Below are positions 12,144-24,231 of a stretch of 64,000 nt of DNA, piece after piece. The stretch lies in assembly GCA_026008535.1 (NCBI GenBank), contig BRKX01000011.1:17492001-17556000 (forward strand). The letters run 5' to 3'. The notes under the pieces were generated by a model. The model was not told where the DNA came from, made no database searches, and saw only the letters and a program-made list of their open reading frames with translations. Position 1 is the first letter of the stretch, and every line of letters begins with the position of its first letter. The position numbers were made by a program, and so were the translations under genes. The stretch comes from Perilla frutescens. Lineage: Eukaryota; Streptophyta; Magnoliopsida; Lamiales; Lamiaceae.

Positions 12144-13854
12144 ATTTAAAAATGATTATTCGCTAAGGAGATGGCACAACTATGTTCAGTCTCGTATGTT
12201 CAGTCTCGTCAATGTTGAGGAGATTATGTTGGACTTGATCAAACTCACCCAAATTCATGACAAATCGGTGAACGAAGCCGAAGAGCGAGCTGCTTGCGGA
12301 ATGGTTATCTAAAACGACAACGTTGTGCAGAGCTTGCGGATATACGTCGGCAACGCATCTCTGGTAGTTGTGTTTCTCTACCAAGCAGCTTCCAGCATTG
12401 CTCTGGTTGCTAATACTAGTAGGTAAGTTCATTTACCATATAGTATTGAATAATTTCCCCTGATTTATAGTGAAATCAAAGAAATAACCGTAGAAAGTTT
12501 GTGATATTGATCGATATTGCATTTTTTAAATACCAATTACTTTGATTTGGATGATGGTTTATAGACATAGTTGATCAAATTTCCATAATATCTGAATGGT
12601 CTTTTTGCAATCCATGATATTGAAAAGGATTAGAATTAGCCATTGTCTTAATAGTGGGAATGGATGATTTGGAAGAAGAAGATTATGGAAAGGCAGACCA
12701 GAAAATGTCCTCAAACTTAATTGGCACTTGCTGCATTTGTTTAATATTCATATCTTTTGATTAGTTAAGTTGCTAGAATTGTTTGCAACGATAGCTTTGC
12801 GTAATGTCCAAGGGAAGTGTATTATTTGATTAATAGAGTTGTGCAATAAGATGATAAGTATGTTGTCACGGTGAGTTGTGTTTCTTTAGGAAATTAGTTT
12901 TTGATTGATAATCAAAAGCTACACGTTTTGATTTGGTGTGTGAATTGGAAAATTAACCAGCAATTATTTTTTTGTATTATTTGGTTTGCCAGATTCTCAG
13001 AACGAGCATGTGGTTATTTAATTTCAAAATTACTACTCATGTGCTTATTTATCACTTTTGATCTAACAAAAATTTGAGGTACATAATTTGTTATGCGATT
13101 GAGTTTATAGAGACAAACTAATAACTTCTATGATTTTTGGGATAGTATTTTGGATTTTTCAAAATAAATATTTTTAGTCCTGACTCGAGTGCTTAAGTGC
13201 TAGCAGAGTTATTTTGATAACTTAATGTATCTCTTATTTATGAATTATTCTAACAACGATAGTTATAATTTATTGATGAAAATGACAATTTTATTTGAGA
13301 TTGAATTATTGATTGCAATTTCAAAGAATTTTTCATTATTGATATTTTTTGGTAGTGGCAAGGGGAAGTTTGATTTTGAGTGACAAGCTAAATGATTCAC
13401 CCATGGAATCTCACTGCTTGTTTTTCATATTTAACCCAATTTCTTGGTTTTTGTTGTTGTGTAGCAAATTGTGGGGGCTAGAATGGCTTTCGCCAACATT
13501 GTTTGCCTAGGCCAAATTGGATATTGTTTGGCATAAATCTGAATATATTTATCACTGATAAATTTTTTGTGTTTGAGGTGATGCATTGGTAGATATTGGT
13601 CTCACCAATTAAGATTTCACAATACATGAGAGTTTGGAAGAACTCATGGCTAAGATGGAACATAACTCTCTATAATAGTGAGAAACTTGTGATTGTTAGA
13701 TGATTCGAGATAAATTGGTGCATAGTCTTGATGCATGAGAATAAATGCAGTGGATACCTATTGCAGGTCAATCTTAACTGTATCATTTCTCATGTGTTTA
13801 TATGTTAATATGTTGATGTTCTATATATGATAACTCTACATGTTGATGAAGTAA

Positions 13855-14110
13855 CCATAGCCTTGATTATGGGTGGTCCTTGTGAGACAGACTTGATGGT
13901 ATATTATGTAATTGTGTATTTTACGTAGCCCTTAACTTGGGTGGTCCTATTGAGATGGACTTGATGGATTTATGATCTTTGAATTTCCATAGCCCTTGAT
14001 TTGGGTGGTCCTATATTGAAACGGACTTGATGGATTTATGATTTTTGTGTTGAGCCATAAGCCTTGCTCTGGGTGGTACTGCTGTTGAGACAGCTGATGG
14101 TTGTATTATT
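13855..14110 (+). repeat. Imperfect tandem repeat, four copies of 63-70 bp
   Basis: The unit has the form CATAGCCCTTGATTTGGGTGG, then TCCTATTGAGACGGACTTGA, then TGGATTTATGAT. It recurs at about 13855, 13926, 13990 and 14054 with drift between copies. Confidence 0.75.
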
Positions 14111-14567
14111 TTTGTTTATGAGGATGAACAAATAGCTCTTAATGATTCTATACATTTATGCTATTAAGACGTGTTGTGTTTGTATGATTGTGCTAGTGAG
14201 ATGCACAATTTGGAATCACCTAAGTGAGTATGGAGAATTTGCCTTCTCCTATGAAAGACACTATCTTTCTAGAGCACTCATGAGAATCCAAGGTTATGGT
14301 GGCTAATGTTTGTTATCAATGAGTTCACTCGATTTAAAGGGTTGATGTGTGTTGTGGGAGGCTTCACTTAAATCTTCTAAGTTCAAGTGTCTGACACACT
14401 TTCTGGATTTATGTGTTAATTCTCATTTCAATGAGTATCAAATATTCCACTCTAAAGTTTTCTTTTAGTTCAAAACGATCAATATGTAGAATTAGAACAA
14501 GTGATTGCAATTCAAAATCAAAAGATTATTGATACTTTTGCATTTATCCTTCTTTTGCTCAGATAAT

Positions 14568-14907
14568 GGTTTGGAGCGAACGACACGACTAGGTGGTGGG
14601 ATTGTGGGTGAAACGGTTATCGATCTTTAATCTATATACTTTCCTTTCTCCATAGATGAGCAGAGAGATTGAAACTCTTCTTCTTTATCTTCTCAGTCTG
14701 AGCAATTGATCGAGTTCTCCAACTCAATTTCTCGTGAGTTCGCACGAAAGATTGAGTGTTGTGTGAACTTTGAAAACGACCGGCAATAAAGCTTTACACC
14801 TCGGGCTAGCCGCAGTTGTTTTTAAGGCAGTGGAATCTACACCACGTTGCAATGATTGTTCGGGTTCATCATCTTCTATCCGATTTGTTTAAGTTCAGTG
14901 AACAACA
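14568..14907 (+). repeat. Right LTR-like direct repeat
   Basis: Second copy of 11785-12143, beginning at GGTTTGGAG and ending GTGAACAACA. It lacks the first bases of the left copy. Confidence 0.75.
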
Positions 14908-15645
14908 CCTAATACTCTTAATCCTCCTGTTATAATGTGAAGGTCATTTGATGTTCATATTCCTCCTTTCTACTAAGGATGATTCCTCTGAAATATATAC
15001 CAATCAATAGTTGTTGTGAATCAGCCCTCACAAAAAGGTTGTGTACTTGCTCGACCCTTTCAATAATTGAAACATGGCCTAAGGTGAAGAAATAATGCTT
15101 TTTAGATGAATACATTACTAATTTATGTGTTCATATGGTATGAAGGGCAATAACTTTGTTCAACGCAAGTTTGGGGAAGACAAGTAAAAAATAACAGACT
15201 TGTGAAATTGTAAAGATATGTATGTGTTTTCATTTGATATTTGCTAGTGTGTGCAACTTGTTTTCTAATATTTGATATTTTAACACAGACTCCTCGACAA
15301 CCCGATTCCAAGTAATGTGGATTTTATGTAATGCCATATGGTTTATCTGTCATTTTAATTTTTAATTTTTTTATGATAGATAAAATAAAATTATAATAAT
15401 TTAAAATATATTATTTTAAGCTTTTGAACTAAAAAGGAATGAAAAAAAGTAACAAGTTTGAAAAATAATGATGTATAATTTTTAAGATGACGATATATAA
15501 TTTAAAATGCAAATACGATTTACGAAGTTACAAATTTAAAATCTTACAAATAGAATTACAAATTTACCATATTAAAAATCGTAAAATAAATGAATGAATA
15601 AATAATAATAATTATTAATAATATAATTATAATCATTATATTATT
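14908..15645. other. Intergenic, upstream of the SCAI homologue
   Basis: No supported gene. The sequence becomes very AT-rich after 15340. Confidence 0.5.
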
Positions 15646-15715
15646 ATTAATTATTATTATTATTATTATTATTGTGTTTTTTATTAATTATTATTATTAT
15701 GATGTTTTTTTATTA

Positions 15716-15753
<38 letters not shown>

Positions 15754-15756
15754 GTT
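15646..15756. repeat. (ATT)n microsatellite upstream of the SCAI homologue
   Basis: ATT/TTA trinucleotide tracts, interrupted by T-rich spacers, run to about 180 bp before the start codon. They probably lie in the promoter or at the edge of the 5' UTR. Confidence 0.85.
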
Positions 15757-15938
15757 TTTTTTTGTTTGTTCGTTTTTCTTGCGGGATTATTACCCAAATT
15801 CCTAAAACCCCAATTTCAATTTCACTCTCTTTCCCTCAAATTCAGTACTTTTTTTCTCTAAAACAGTGCAGACAGCATTACAGAAATGGCGTAGAAGCCG
15901 GTGTTTCATCGGGAAATTGCAAGCAAACAGCTCAAAAA

Positions 15939-18900
15939 ATGTCGCAGAATCAGCAGCTGCCGCAGCAGATTGGCAATAGCAACATTCCGGTGAGTGAGGT
16001 GTACTGGACACTGGTGGCCAAGGCCGACAAGAAGTTCTCTAAGATCCGCGATTTGCCTTACTATCAACGCACCAGGTAAACCTTTTAAATAATCTTAACC
16101 GTTTCTAGCTATTACTATTCTTCCTTTTGAGGAATTTAGTTTTGTGGAAATCATACGTCTTCTTGATTTTCTTCCTGGAGTTGCCCAAGTTTGTTGTCGG
16201 CGGTATGTGCTTGATTCTTGCTTTATAATGTTTGGATTAAGTCTGATCGCCTGAATGACCTGATTTGTGAAATTTTATTGCTCGAAATGACTGGTTTGAC
16301 CAAGCGTGGAAACTTATATTCTAAATATTTCTCGGAATGATATGGCATGATAATGATATTGAATGATGATCTTATCATTTTTGGTCTAATATTTTCTCGG
16401 CCATGATATTTGGATAATTTGCCGATGTGTACCTGAGAATTTTCTGTTTCTCCTCAATGGTGTTGCAGATATGATACGTACTTCTATAAAGTCTTCAAGG
16501 TTTATACTCAGCTTTGGAAGTTCCAGCAAGAGAATCGGCAGAAGTTGGTGGAGGCTGGTTTAAAGAGATGGGAGATCGGGGAGATTGCCTCCCGGATTGG
16601 GCAGCTTTATTTTGGGCAGTACATGAGGACTAGTGAGGCCAATTATTTGTCAGAAGCTTACATATTTTATGAGGCTATCTTGACGAGGGAGTATTTCAAG
16701 GATGGCTTGCATCAGGATGTCAATATTGCTAGCAAGCAACTGAGGTTCCTTGCTCGTTTTCTGACAGTTTGTTTGGTCTTGAACCGCCGAGAGATGGTTT
16801 ATCAGTTGGTGAATCAGCTTAAATTGTTGCTTGACGAGTGCAAAAGGAGTTTCCAGGTTATTTTCTTAATCAACTTACTCATTATTAATATATCCTGATG
16901 TGATTGTTGGACATAGATTTGTGGTAGAGATGTAGAGTTGAATCAGACGTATTCACCACTGTTGTTGATATTTGAGTATGCCATGCATTTCCTATTTTTA
17001 CAGACATGCACAATGGCTTCAATTGTTAAACTGCCACATTGCTTTCTTTACTCTTTTAGCAAATTGCCTGTCATGCTTGTTCTCATATATGATGGATCAA
17101 CTTGCAAACTTTAATGTTGATGGCTAAATTTTCCTCAAAAAAAAAAAAAAAAAAAAAAAAACAAGAAAAGAAAAAAAGAAAAAAAAAAGAGTTGATGGTT
17201 AAATTTATACTTCTAATGACTCCATGTTGGGATCAGTTTATAACTTGGCGAGTAACCTGAAATCTGAATCAACTTTAGTTTAATCATTCTTCTGGACCAA
17301 TGTGATTATGGCAAGATAGATATTGCTCTTCTCATGAAATGTCTATTGATTGTTAGCTATAAGCATGCATTGAAGTTCAGTTTATGTTGTGGACTGAAGT
17401 GTTAGATATTGAGGTGCCTACCAGGAAGGGAGACACTTTTCTTTAACGCATAACTTCATTTCCATGCAATATTCACTGGATATTATTTGATGATAGAAGA
17501 ACTTTGGCTAATTTTATCAGTGGCAGTAATGTGCTGTTACCATAGTTTGAAAGTAGAGTGTTGAATCACCTTTATAATGGTCTTGTTTCCAGGAAACTGA
17601 CTTTAAAGAATGGAAGCTCGTGATTCAGGAGATAGTTAAATTCCTGAAAGCTGACACAGCTTTTATGAATCTCAGGCCTTTGAGATACAGTGTTGTATTG
17701 GACCTTCACCCAGATTGTCTCCCAAATGTTACGGATGCAAAAAGAAAACTAAGGCTAAGAGATGCTTTATTGTGCAGTTACCATCCTAATGAGGTTTGTA
17801 TTATTTATTCTCCATCTATCCAATAGTGAAAATATATCTAAGTGGTTTAATTTCAAAGTTTGTTCCTTCAAATTTTCCTGTGCTTGTTGAGTGATGATAT
17901 TTAGTGATACACTTTACAAACTGCAGCTTTCATATGTTGCTCTTTGCTGTTCATCAGGTGAAGTTTTCAGAGCTCACACTTGACACTTTTAGGATGCTAC
18001 AAAGTTTAGAGTGGGAATCCAGTGGCTCATTTTATCAGGCAAACTTAGCTCTCTCCATTGGCACTGGATCTGGTGCCAGTCAAAATGGGGCTTCAGGGCC
18101 TAGTCGTGTGAATCAGGATATAACTGATCCAACTTTGCCGCCTAACCCAAGGAAAGTCATCCTATTTCGCCCATCAGTAACCCATTTTATGGCAGTGAGT
18201 ATTCACCATCAAGAAGTTCTTCTTAGTCTTTCCTTTATTATGCCACCATAAAACTGCATCAGGTTTGGATATTATATATAATAGCAAAGTGAGTTGGAAC
18301 AATAACTTTTACAATTTCCTTTTATATATCAATGACCGAGCTGTATATGGCATGAGATTCTTGTAAATTGTTTTGATGTCACATTACGTTGATTGGGGAT
18401 AACACTTTGTGCAATAATGCCAAAGGAGAGTTGTGAACCTACTTCGCCAGTCATCATTTTTGTTTCATCATGTTTCCTATTGCTGGTCCCCCTCTGCATT
18501 AGATTTTGGTTATGTTATTATAATATAATAAATAAAGATCAAAATGTTTATCAAAACTTTGAGTTTTGTTTAAGCACATATGATATGATCATGCGCTTTC
18601 TTTATTGTGACAAAAAAAAATATCTATTACAGAATTCGAAGTTCAATTTTTTTCATATTTAACTATCCATTTATGATGTGCAGACCTTTCTCTTTAGAGT
18701 GTGACGATACATATTTGTTAGGTCTTAGGGACAGTCTGCGAGGAGCTTCCTTCTGATGGGATACTCTTAATCTACCTTTCAGCTTCAGGTAATGGAGCCT
18801 AGGCTATGCACATTATTTCTTTTTATTTCTCATTGACAAACATGGCAAACATCATTTTCCTTGCTTCAGGAAACGGCTTGCATGTAGTGTCATCTCCAAC

Positions 18901-19308
18901 TCGTGCTGGAAGTTCTATTGGTTACACTGAAAACATAGTGAGGGGCTTTCAGTTTCATTCAATCAACTCAGACTCAAGTTCTACTTATCCCATCACCACT
19001 GGATATTACAGTGTGGACCATTCTGGGGATACTGCTGATTGCTTACATATTGGGCCTCGTGGACCTGGAAGTGGTAAATGAGTATTATAATGCATTAATT
19101 TATTGAGTATGTGCTATGTTTTATTTTGAAATGCATAATAGTTTCATCTTACGTCTGCATATAAGAGCTTTGCTGTATTGATTAATTAGGGGATCAGAGG
19201 GTGTGTGGTTCATGGTGGCGAATAGGAATGGGGCAACCACTTTCATCCCCCTCCCCCCTAAAAATGAGAGGAACTAAAATGGGGTATCAAAATGCTATTC
19301 ATGGTATG

Positions 19309-19351
<43 letters not shown>

Positions 19352-22300
19352 AGCATCCATGCAGTTTTGTGGCATGCTTGAGCAATGTTATAAAGACAAT
19401 CCCAAGGTGCAAGAGGCGAGAGGTGCAGGCTGTTGTGCCTTTGGAAGTGAAAGGCTGGCACTACTTGCTAGGCTCACATCCAGGTGTACCTCGTGTGCTC
19501 TTTTTGCATTGCCAGAGGTGCATAAAAGGCGGGCCTCTTCAATTTTTTCAATTTGATTTTCAGAAAAAAAAAATGTGATTGCCATTCACGTTTTCAGGCT
19601 TCAGATTTTCAAGTTTGATACTTCAACATTAAAAGGGAGAAAATGTTAAAAAAATCCATCATAAATAAAATCCCAGTACTAACAAGTAAGAATTTCCCCA
19701 GGTCGCACTATACATGTTAGCATCATATAGAACTTCTTGTCTAAGACTCCTAGAGTCCTATCTTCTATTTAGTTTTCACGGGTGTTTTCCCTAGTCAAAA
19801 TTCATGATCACATGTTTCATGGGTATTTTTTGTGCTTGTCAATTGTGAACGGCTTGTGTGGTAGAGTATTAATACTTATGATGCTTATGTTACTTTGTTA
19901 CTATTTTTATGACAAATTCTATTTTTCTTTTCAATTTTTTATAATTTTAGCATCTTGTGTCCGCAAGGGGAGCACCTTTGCCTTGTGCCTTGATGTCCGG
20001 AGGCCTTTGCAACTTTGGTTTACCTTGACCCTTTGATAAATATGCTCCTGAGGCACAAACGGCGTGTGCGGCATGCGCGCGTTGCTGCACCTTTGTGCCT
20101 CAAACAAGGCACCTAATGGCGTGACTTTGTGTCTTTTCAATCCCAGCATGCACTTTTTTCCTTCTTGTTTATTTTCCTTTGAGACGCAAGCATATATTAG
20201 TAATATTACAAAAATACACAGCCTATTTATAAGTTTTGTTACAAATAAACAGTAGAAATAAATTAACATAGCCAATCAAAATAAAATCATGCCTAATCTG
20301 CTTCTGTACTAATTTATCTGATCAGCCATAACTACCCCTAAGATAGATCTTCAAGCATTTCGGAAATCAATCATCCTACATAGTTTCTATGCGACTATGA
20401 ATCCATGTATTGTTCCATTCCCATTCCTTATATGATTTATGAAAACCCATCAAGTAAGCACCCTGCAGTAGCACATAGTTAAGTTAGTGGTTATTCTGTA
20501 GAATGCTGGATATCTTTATTTGTCCGAGTTAGACTAGAGGTTAACAGTATCCTATACATACTTGTGGATTCTCTGTAATAGGGTCAGAGAGCTCAGAGCT
20601 GTTCACTTTGTTATTAGAAATCTTCAAGATCAGTGACCTCTTTTCTGTAATGGAGAATTTTTATTTCTTTATTAAGATTTCCTAAACTCTTTCATCTATC
20701 TTCTTGGTTATAGCATCGAAAAGCTACAGTAAGTAATAGTGCTTTAACTTCTAATCTTAAAAATTCAGATGGAGGGGTATAATTTTGGTGAGAAATTCAT
20801 AGCTTTTGAATATATAATATCTATATTTAAATCTTGGAAAGATTCACAAAGGCTAACCAAAATAGCCTGAAATTGCTGTGGTTTTCTCTCTATAGATTCA
20901 TGTTAGATCGATCAATGTTGGTTTAAATTACCAACCTGTAGCAAGTCTTTTATATGAATCTGATGACAATTTAAATGTAGGTTTAAAATATTAAAAAAAA
21001 AATTGTTTCAGGCATCCTATCTGATGCTCTAAGCAATTATCTGATCCTCTTCTCTTCTAAGTGTAATTTATTAATATAAAGCTTGATCTCATATCAGAGA
21101 GAGTGAATGTTTCAGTATTGTTTATTTCAGGTATGAACTGCATATATCCCTCAGACCTATTACCCTTCACCAGAAGGCCCCTTTTTCTAATTGTTGACAG
21201 TGATAATAGTAAAGAATTCAAGGTAAGTCTCACCTGTCCAGCCTTCTGTCAGCAGTTTCTGTATATATCAGCCTGATGCAGGTCTCATTGCGATGCCAAC
21301 TTTGTATTTTTGTTTCTTTAAGTTATTGGAGCATAACACTAGTGTCACATTTCTTCAAGTTTAACAAGCAACATCTATTGCTATCCAATGAATTGAAGCT
21401 GTGGGCATTTTCATGATTGAAGTTGAAATATTCTCTACTGAGTGTTCCATTGTTCTGTTACTTAGATGCACCATGCAAATAATTACTCAGCTACAAACAA
21501 CAATTTATTGAACCAGGGAACAAGATAATTGCTCATTTCACTTTATGTTTTACCAGTGCTAGTTGGTTGGCTTGTAGTTCTGTTCACTAGTATTCTTATT
21601 CTATAAAATCAGCTTAAAGTAATTGAACTTTATTTAATGGATTCATGGTTTCATATGCCGTACTCAATTAAGCAAAAATATATTTTAGGTTCCCCAATAT
21701 ATTTGGTATTAACATACTTATCTTGATGCAAAAATTTCTAGCGAAATGGGAAATGGATTACACCTTTTACATTTGAAACTAGAGCTGATAATTTTTTACA
21801 CGACACTATAGCACGATACAAACACGTACAAAATTAACGGGTTAGTGTTTAGTTTTATCTTGTCGACACGATGTAACCTTTTTAATACGATATAAATAAA
21901 TATATTAATTACATATAATTACTTAACATATTTATATAATTTAAAATTTTAGTCAAAACCCAGTTATTTAATTTAAAATTTATTTATTGAAATTATAAAT
22001 TTAATTTAATATGTACCACTAGTTAGTTTATATCGTGTTGTCGTGTTCGTGTCCTTATCTTGTCTATCATTTCGTGTCGGCAAAATAAAAATCGTGTTTT
22101 GTCCGTGTTTGTACAGAATGGATAATGTGCGTGTTTGGTGTTATTGTGTCGACCCGTTAACGACCAGACATGCACGAATTGCCAGCCCTATTTGAAACTA
22201 TTTTGTTAGGATCCTCTTCTGTTGATGCTAATGATTATGGAATGCTCAAATATCATTTTCATTTAATACGAGAAGCGGTTTCTTTTTGATGCACAACCAG

Positions 22301-23482
22301 AACTAATTGAAGCATGGCCTATTACAGGTTATGAGTGGTGCAGAAAAAGGAGAACCTGCTGCCATTCTACTTTCTCCAATGACATCATTACCTTTGCCTA
22401 CTGTAGAATCATCTCGTCAACCTAGTGGCAGCTTGTTCACCAGTTTTCTCACAGCTCCTTTACAGATGTTCACGCTGCTAGTTGGGTTGACTGGCTCTGA
22501 AGTTGAAAAGGTATGTCTCTAGTTATTCTTGATAGTTCTATTAATCTGTACTATCTCATATTAACATGTGATATTTCAATGGAATGTGTGGGCTTCAGGA
22601 CATGTACAATAGAGGAGAGAAATTGCTCCAGTCCTCGTTAAATAAATTGGGATCATTATTGGCTGCAGCTGACAATCTTGATCCTGTGTGGGCTCAAATT
22701 TTAACTGACCCATTCTTGAGGCGACTCCTTTTAAGGTGATTGATTCTGCTTTGCTTATATTTAGACTTCTCGGTGCAGTATAAACTTTGTCGTTTTCACA
22801 TGAATTAAAAAACGTAGTTTTAATGACACAAGCTTAACACTTTTTTTGGTTCATATGTGCAATTTCTGGTCAATTGAGACTGGCGTGGCAGTCGGAATTG
22901 TCCACGTGTACATCTTAATAAACACCAAATTGCTTTAAAATACACAAACTTTGGACTGATTTTTGGTTAAAATTCATGTGAAAAACCAAAAATCGGTCCA
23001 AAGTTTGTGTATTTTAAGGCAATTAACCTTTATTTTTAAAGAATCCGTGATGTAAGATCCTTCACTTGGGGTTATACTAATGCATCAATCTACTATGCTA
23101 GTCTTATTCATCCTGATTAGAATGCCAATCGATTAACTCTTTTCAGCTGTCTTCTTTCATGAGATAAATGGTCAAAATGGAATGAATACCAGCTGCATAC
23201 TCAAAGTTCCAAATTGATGGTGCGATATTACTTGGTATTAGATGAATGACAGTTGATGTTTTCTCCAACTATTGCAGATTTGTATTCTGTCGAGCAGTAT
23301 TGTCATTATACTCTCCATCCTTTGAAAAGGTAGAGTTTCTACCAGAATGCATGCCATGTCTTCCGGGAGTCGCGTCACCAATGAGCTCCGCATGCCAGAC
23401 AGCAGTCTTGCAAGTTGCCAACTTGTTTGGAGTAACCAACATGTTCCTATTCTCAGACGGAACATTGCTCACTGATGATTGA
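15939..23482 (+). CDS. SCAI: Protein SCAI homologue, ten exons, 616 residues
   Basis: Joining ten exons gives an uninterrupted 616-residue protein: 15939-16075, 16469-16856, 17593-17793, 17958-18194, 18722-18788, 18870-19073, 21131-21222, 22328-22510, 22599-22735 and 23278-23482. All introns are GT-AG and phases match at every junction. The start MSQNQQ is the ATG that leads straight into the conserved VYWTLVAKADKKFSKIRDLP. Other recognisable blocks are GQLYFGQYMRTSEANYLSEA (exon 2), RKVILFRPSVTHFMA (exon 4), GILLIYLSAS (exon 5) and the C-terminal NMFLFSDGTLLTDD. The length is close to animal SCAI (about 600 residues). In animals SCAI is a nuclear cofactor of MRTF/SRF transcription that also takes part in DNA-break repair; its role in plants is not established. 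Introns 6, 7 and 9 hold repeats. Nothing suggests the gene is broken. Confidence 0.93.
19312..19350. repeat. (AT)n microsatellite in SCAI intron 6
   Basis: Run of alternating AT with one or two interruptions inside the 2.06-kb sixth intron. Confidence 0.85.
19380..20150. repeat. Possible transposon remnant in SCAI intron 6
   Basis: The intron holds two patches of unusual, less AT-rich composition (19395-19540 and 19955-20140), rich in words such as GGTGCAAGAGGC, TTGTGCC and CACCTTTGTGCCTC. They look like the two ends of a small DNA element with an AT-rich centre. I could not define inverted ends or a TSD, so this is tentative. Confidence 0.35.
21780..22190. mobile_element. hAT-type MITE in SCAI intron 7, TSD TTTGAAAC
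   Basis: The ends are TAGAGCTGATAAT on the left and ATTGCCAGCCCTA on the right, an imperfect inverted pair. An exact 8-bp duplication TTTGAAAC flanks it (21772-21779 and 22191-22198), the TSD length of hAT elements. The interior is rich in CGTGT and CACGA words and has no coding sequence. It lies well away from both splice sites. Confidence 0.85.
22928..23024. repeat. Long near-perfect fold-back hairpin in SCAI intron 9
   Basis: The left arm (from AATTGCTTTAAAATACACAA, then ACTTTGGACTGATTTTTGGTT) pairs with the right arm (AACCAAAAATCGGTCCAAAG, then TTTGTGTATTTTAAGGCAATT). The arms are about 40 bases each with a loop of about 15 bases and only a few mismatches. It is most likely a small fold-back element. 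It would also form a strong stem in the pre-mRNA. Confidence 0.85.
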
Positions 23483-24226
23483 AATACTGAAGATCGCATG
23501 CTCTTCCAACTCCTTCCCGACAATAGCTTATAAGATGTGAATGTTCTCACAAGATGAGGCAGCTCTCTCTTTACCTCGTTGTTGGTTTCTGTTGATCCAT
23601 TATTCTGTTTCATCGTCAATGCTGGATTGGCGTTGTTTCTCAGTCATACATGACCAATGCTCATTAATCTGAGAACATGGGGAGTATCATCAGTAAGGAC
23701 TATTGTACAAGAGATATGGGGCAGAATGAAGGTGTTATATCCGGCTACACTTGTTGATATCCTGTTTTGTTGCGTTGTGGTGATCTTAGTATTTGTCTCC
23801 AGTTGTATTTGGCTTGAAAATTGGTAAGAACATATTTTACATCTTCAAGTGACTATGGTATCGCTTGTGCACCTTTTTATTTCTTACTTTTTACCCTACA
23901 GTCAATACTCTTTTACCATATTTTTACTGCACATTTCTTTGTTTTTGCAAGATACAAGCTAAGTCTGAAGTATTTTGGTTGTCATCAGTTTAAGTTTTGC
24001 ATATGTTGTTATTGCGTGTACTGTGAAAATTAATTATGAGATTGGAATATAGACATATAGTTGAAAATAATTAAGGTAACATTTATAGTTCCCTTTTTCC
24101 CCCCAACTATTAAAGAACGCCAGAAGAGACCATATTATTTGTCGGTATGAATTGAATTATGCTAAGCCAGTAAGCCAAATGATACTATATGTATGAGTAA
24201 AAAAAAATACTAGCTGCTCAAAGATT
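23483..24226. other. SCAI 3' UTR and intergenic DNA
   Basis: The first few hundred bases are presumably the 3' UTR of the SCAI homologue. I cannot place the polyadenylation site. No other gene is seen before the Gypsy element. Confidence 0.5.
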
Positions 24227-24231
24227 TAATG

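Larger units (their letters stand above)
11785..14907 (+). mobile_element. Noncoding LTR-type element flanked by 340-360-bp direct repeats
   Basis: Two long direct repeats, 11785-12143 and 14568-14907, lie 2.4 kb apart. The left copy starts TGTTGG and both copies end GTGAACAACA, giving the TG...CA, TGTTG...CAACA termini typical of LTRs. The interior shows no gag, protease, RT or integrase, so it would be a noncoding LARD- or TRIM-like element. A 63-70-bp unit repeated four times lies inside. Weak points: the right copy lacks the first 20 or so bases of the left one, no primer-binding site or polypurine tract is obvious, and the flanks do not show a matching TSD. Two separate insertions or a segmental duplication remain possible. 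Confidence 0.5.

Noticed and set aside
23238..23619. Minus-strand reading frames opposite the last SCAI exon
   Set aside because: They lack family resemblance and are shadows of exon 10 and the 3' UTR.
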